The notes under the pieces are model-generated. The model ran no database searches and was not told where the DNA came from. It saw nothing but the letters and a program-made list of their open reading frames with translations. DNA of 22,272 nucleotides from an uncultured Roseburia sp. (GTDB lineage Bacteria > Bacillota > Clostridia > Lachnospirales > Lachnospiraceae): the NCBI GenBank assembly GCA_910587865.1, contig CAJUNX010000019.1:46681-68952 (forward strand), written 5' to 3'. Position numbers and translations under genes: made by a program. Below are positions 22,138 through 22,272 of this stretch, piece by piece (positions within the stretch are counted from its first letter, which is position 1; each line of letters begins with the position of its first letter).

Positions 22138-22272
22138 TCATGGTTTTGATATGTCCGAGAAGTATATGTTTGTTTTATATTCTTCGTGTGGTCTGCTTTC
22201 TATTTCCATTGTTCCGTGGTGCGCTTCAATAATCTGTCGTACTAAAAGAAGTCCTAAGCCATGACGGAGATC
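22138..22272 (-). CDS. Sensor histidine kinase, C-terminal fragment (cut by the window end)
   Basis: On the minus strand, 44 codons run from the window edge to a TGA at 22140-22138, too short to be listed as an independent ORF. The visible residues include HGLGLLLVRQIIEAHHGTMEIES and a closing YKTNIYF strand. GLGL followed by (L/V)(V/S)(R/K)xI(I/V)EAHxGT is the G2 box and final helix of the GHKL ATPase domain of sensor kinases. The bulk of the gene lies beyond 22272. The 22022-22137 spacer between it and the convergent hydrolase shows no further gene. Confidence 0.8.
   Translation of the reverse strand, partial: DLRHGLGLLLVRQIIEAHHGTMEIESRPHEEYKTNIYFSDISKP

Overview
The window looks like the chromosome of a spore-forming, GC-rich member of the Clostridia, most likely Lachnospiraceae. 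The basis is a GerA-family spore-germination locus, AGGAGG-type ribosome binding sites, clostridial-type housekeeping proteins (RarA, IspE, an FCD-type GntR regulator, a class I aminotransferase of the AspAT-like group), and a small soluble protein of a type I associate with Lachnospiraceae. No phage, plasmid or IS genes, CRISPR array, rRNA or tRNA gene was recognised.

Layout. (1) 2-1859: the 3' end of a Gly/Tyr/Gln repeat protein with a two-helix membrane tail, then a beta-lactamase-fold serine hydrolase. (2) 1949-4630: rarA, then a PLP aminotransferase. (3) 4631-4917: a convergent intergenic region built from mosaic repeats. (4) 4918-7336: a LysR regulator divergent from a cysteine desulfidase/serine dehydratase-alpha family enzyme, sharing a compact AT-rich control region. 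(5) 7497-13340: a complete oligopeptide ABC importer operon oppA-B-C-D-F with an attenuator-like hairpin after oppA. A 68-bp triplicated repeat and a small membrane protein gene follow. (6) 14125-16698: a secretion-signal-less soluble protein on the minus strand behind a sigma-D-like promoter, divergent from an ispE-gntR operon that has a sigma-A promoter and a GntR-type palindrome at the predicted transcription start. (7) 16944-20890: a spore-germinant receptor locus of only two genes, a GerAA-type subunit and one long gene in which a GerAB-type transporter is fused in frame to a GerAC-type lipoprotein domain. (8) 21122-22272: an AT-richer tail with a palindromic operator, a frameshifted alpha/beta hydrolase, a terminator, and the last 44 codons of a minus-strand sensor histidine kinase.

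Two themes stand out. First, the GerAB-GerAC fusion keeps a recognisable internal signal/lipobox segment (Cys459) and an in-frame internal ATG. It could therefore be a polyprotein processed by lipoprotein signal peptidase, or a gene with two translation products. Second, the window has an unusual density of short direct repeats (periods 45, 54, 60, 68, 71 and 106 bp) in both coding and intergenic DNA. Those inside genes keep a multiple of three, which points to an active minisatellite-like expansion process in this genome.

All calls come from reading the sequence and from recalled family features; no database search was run.
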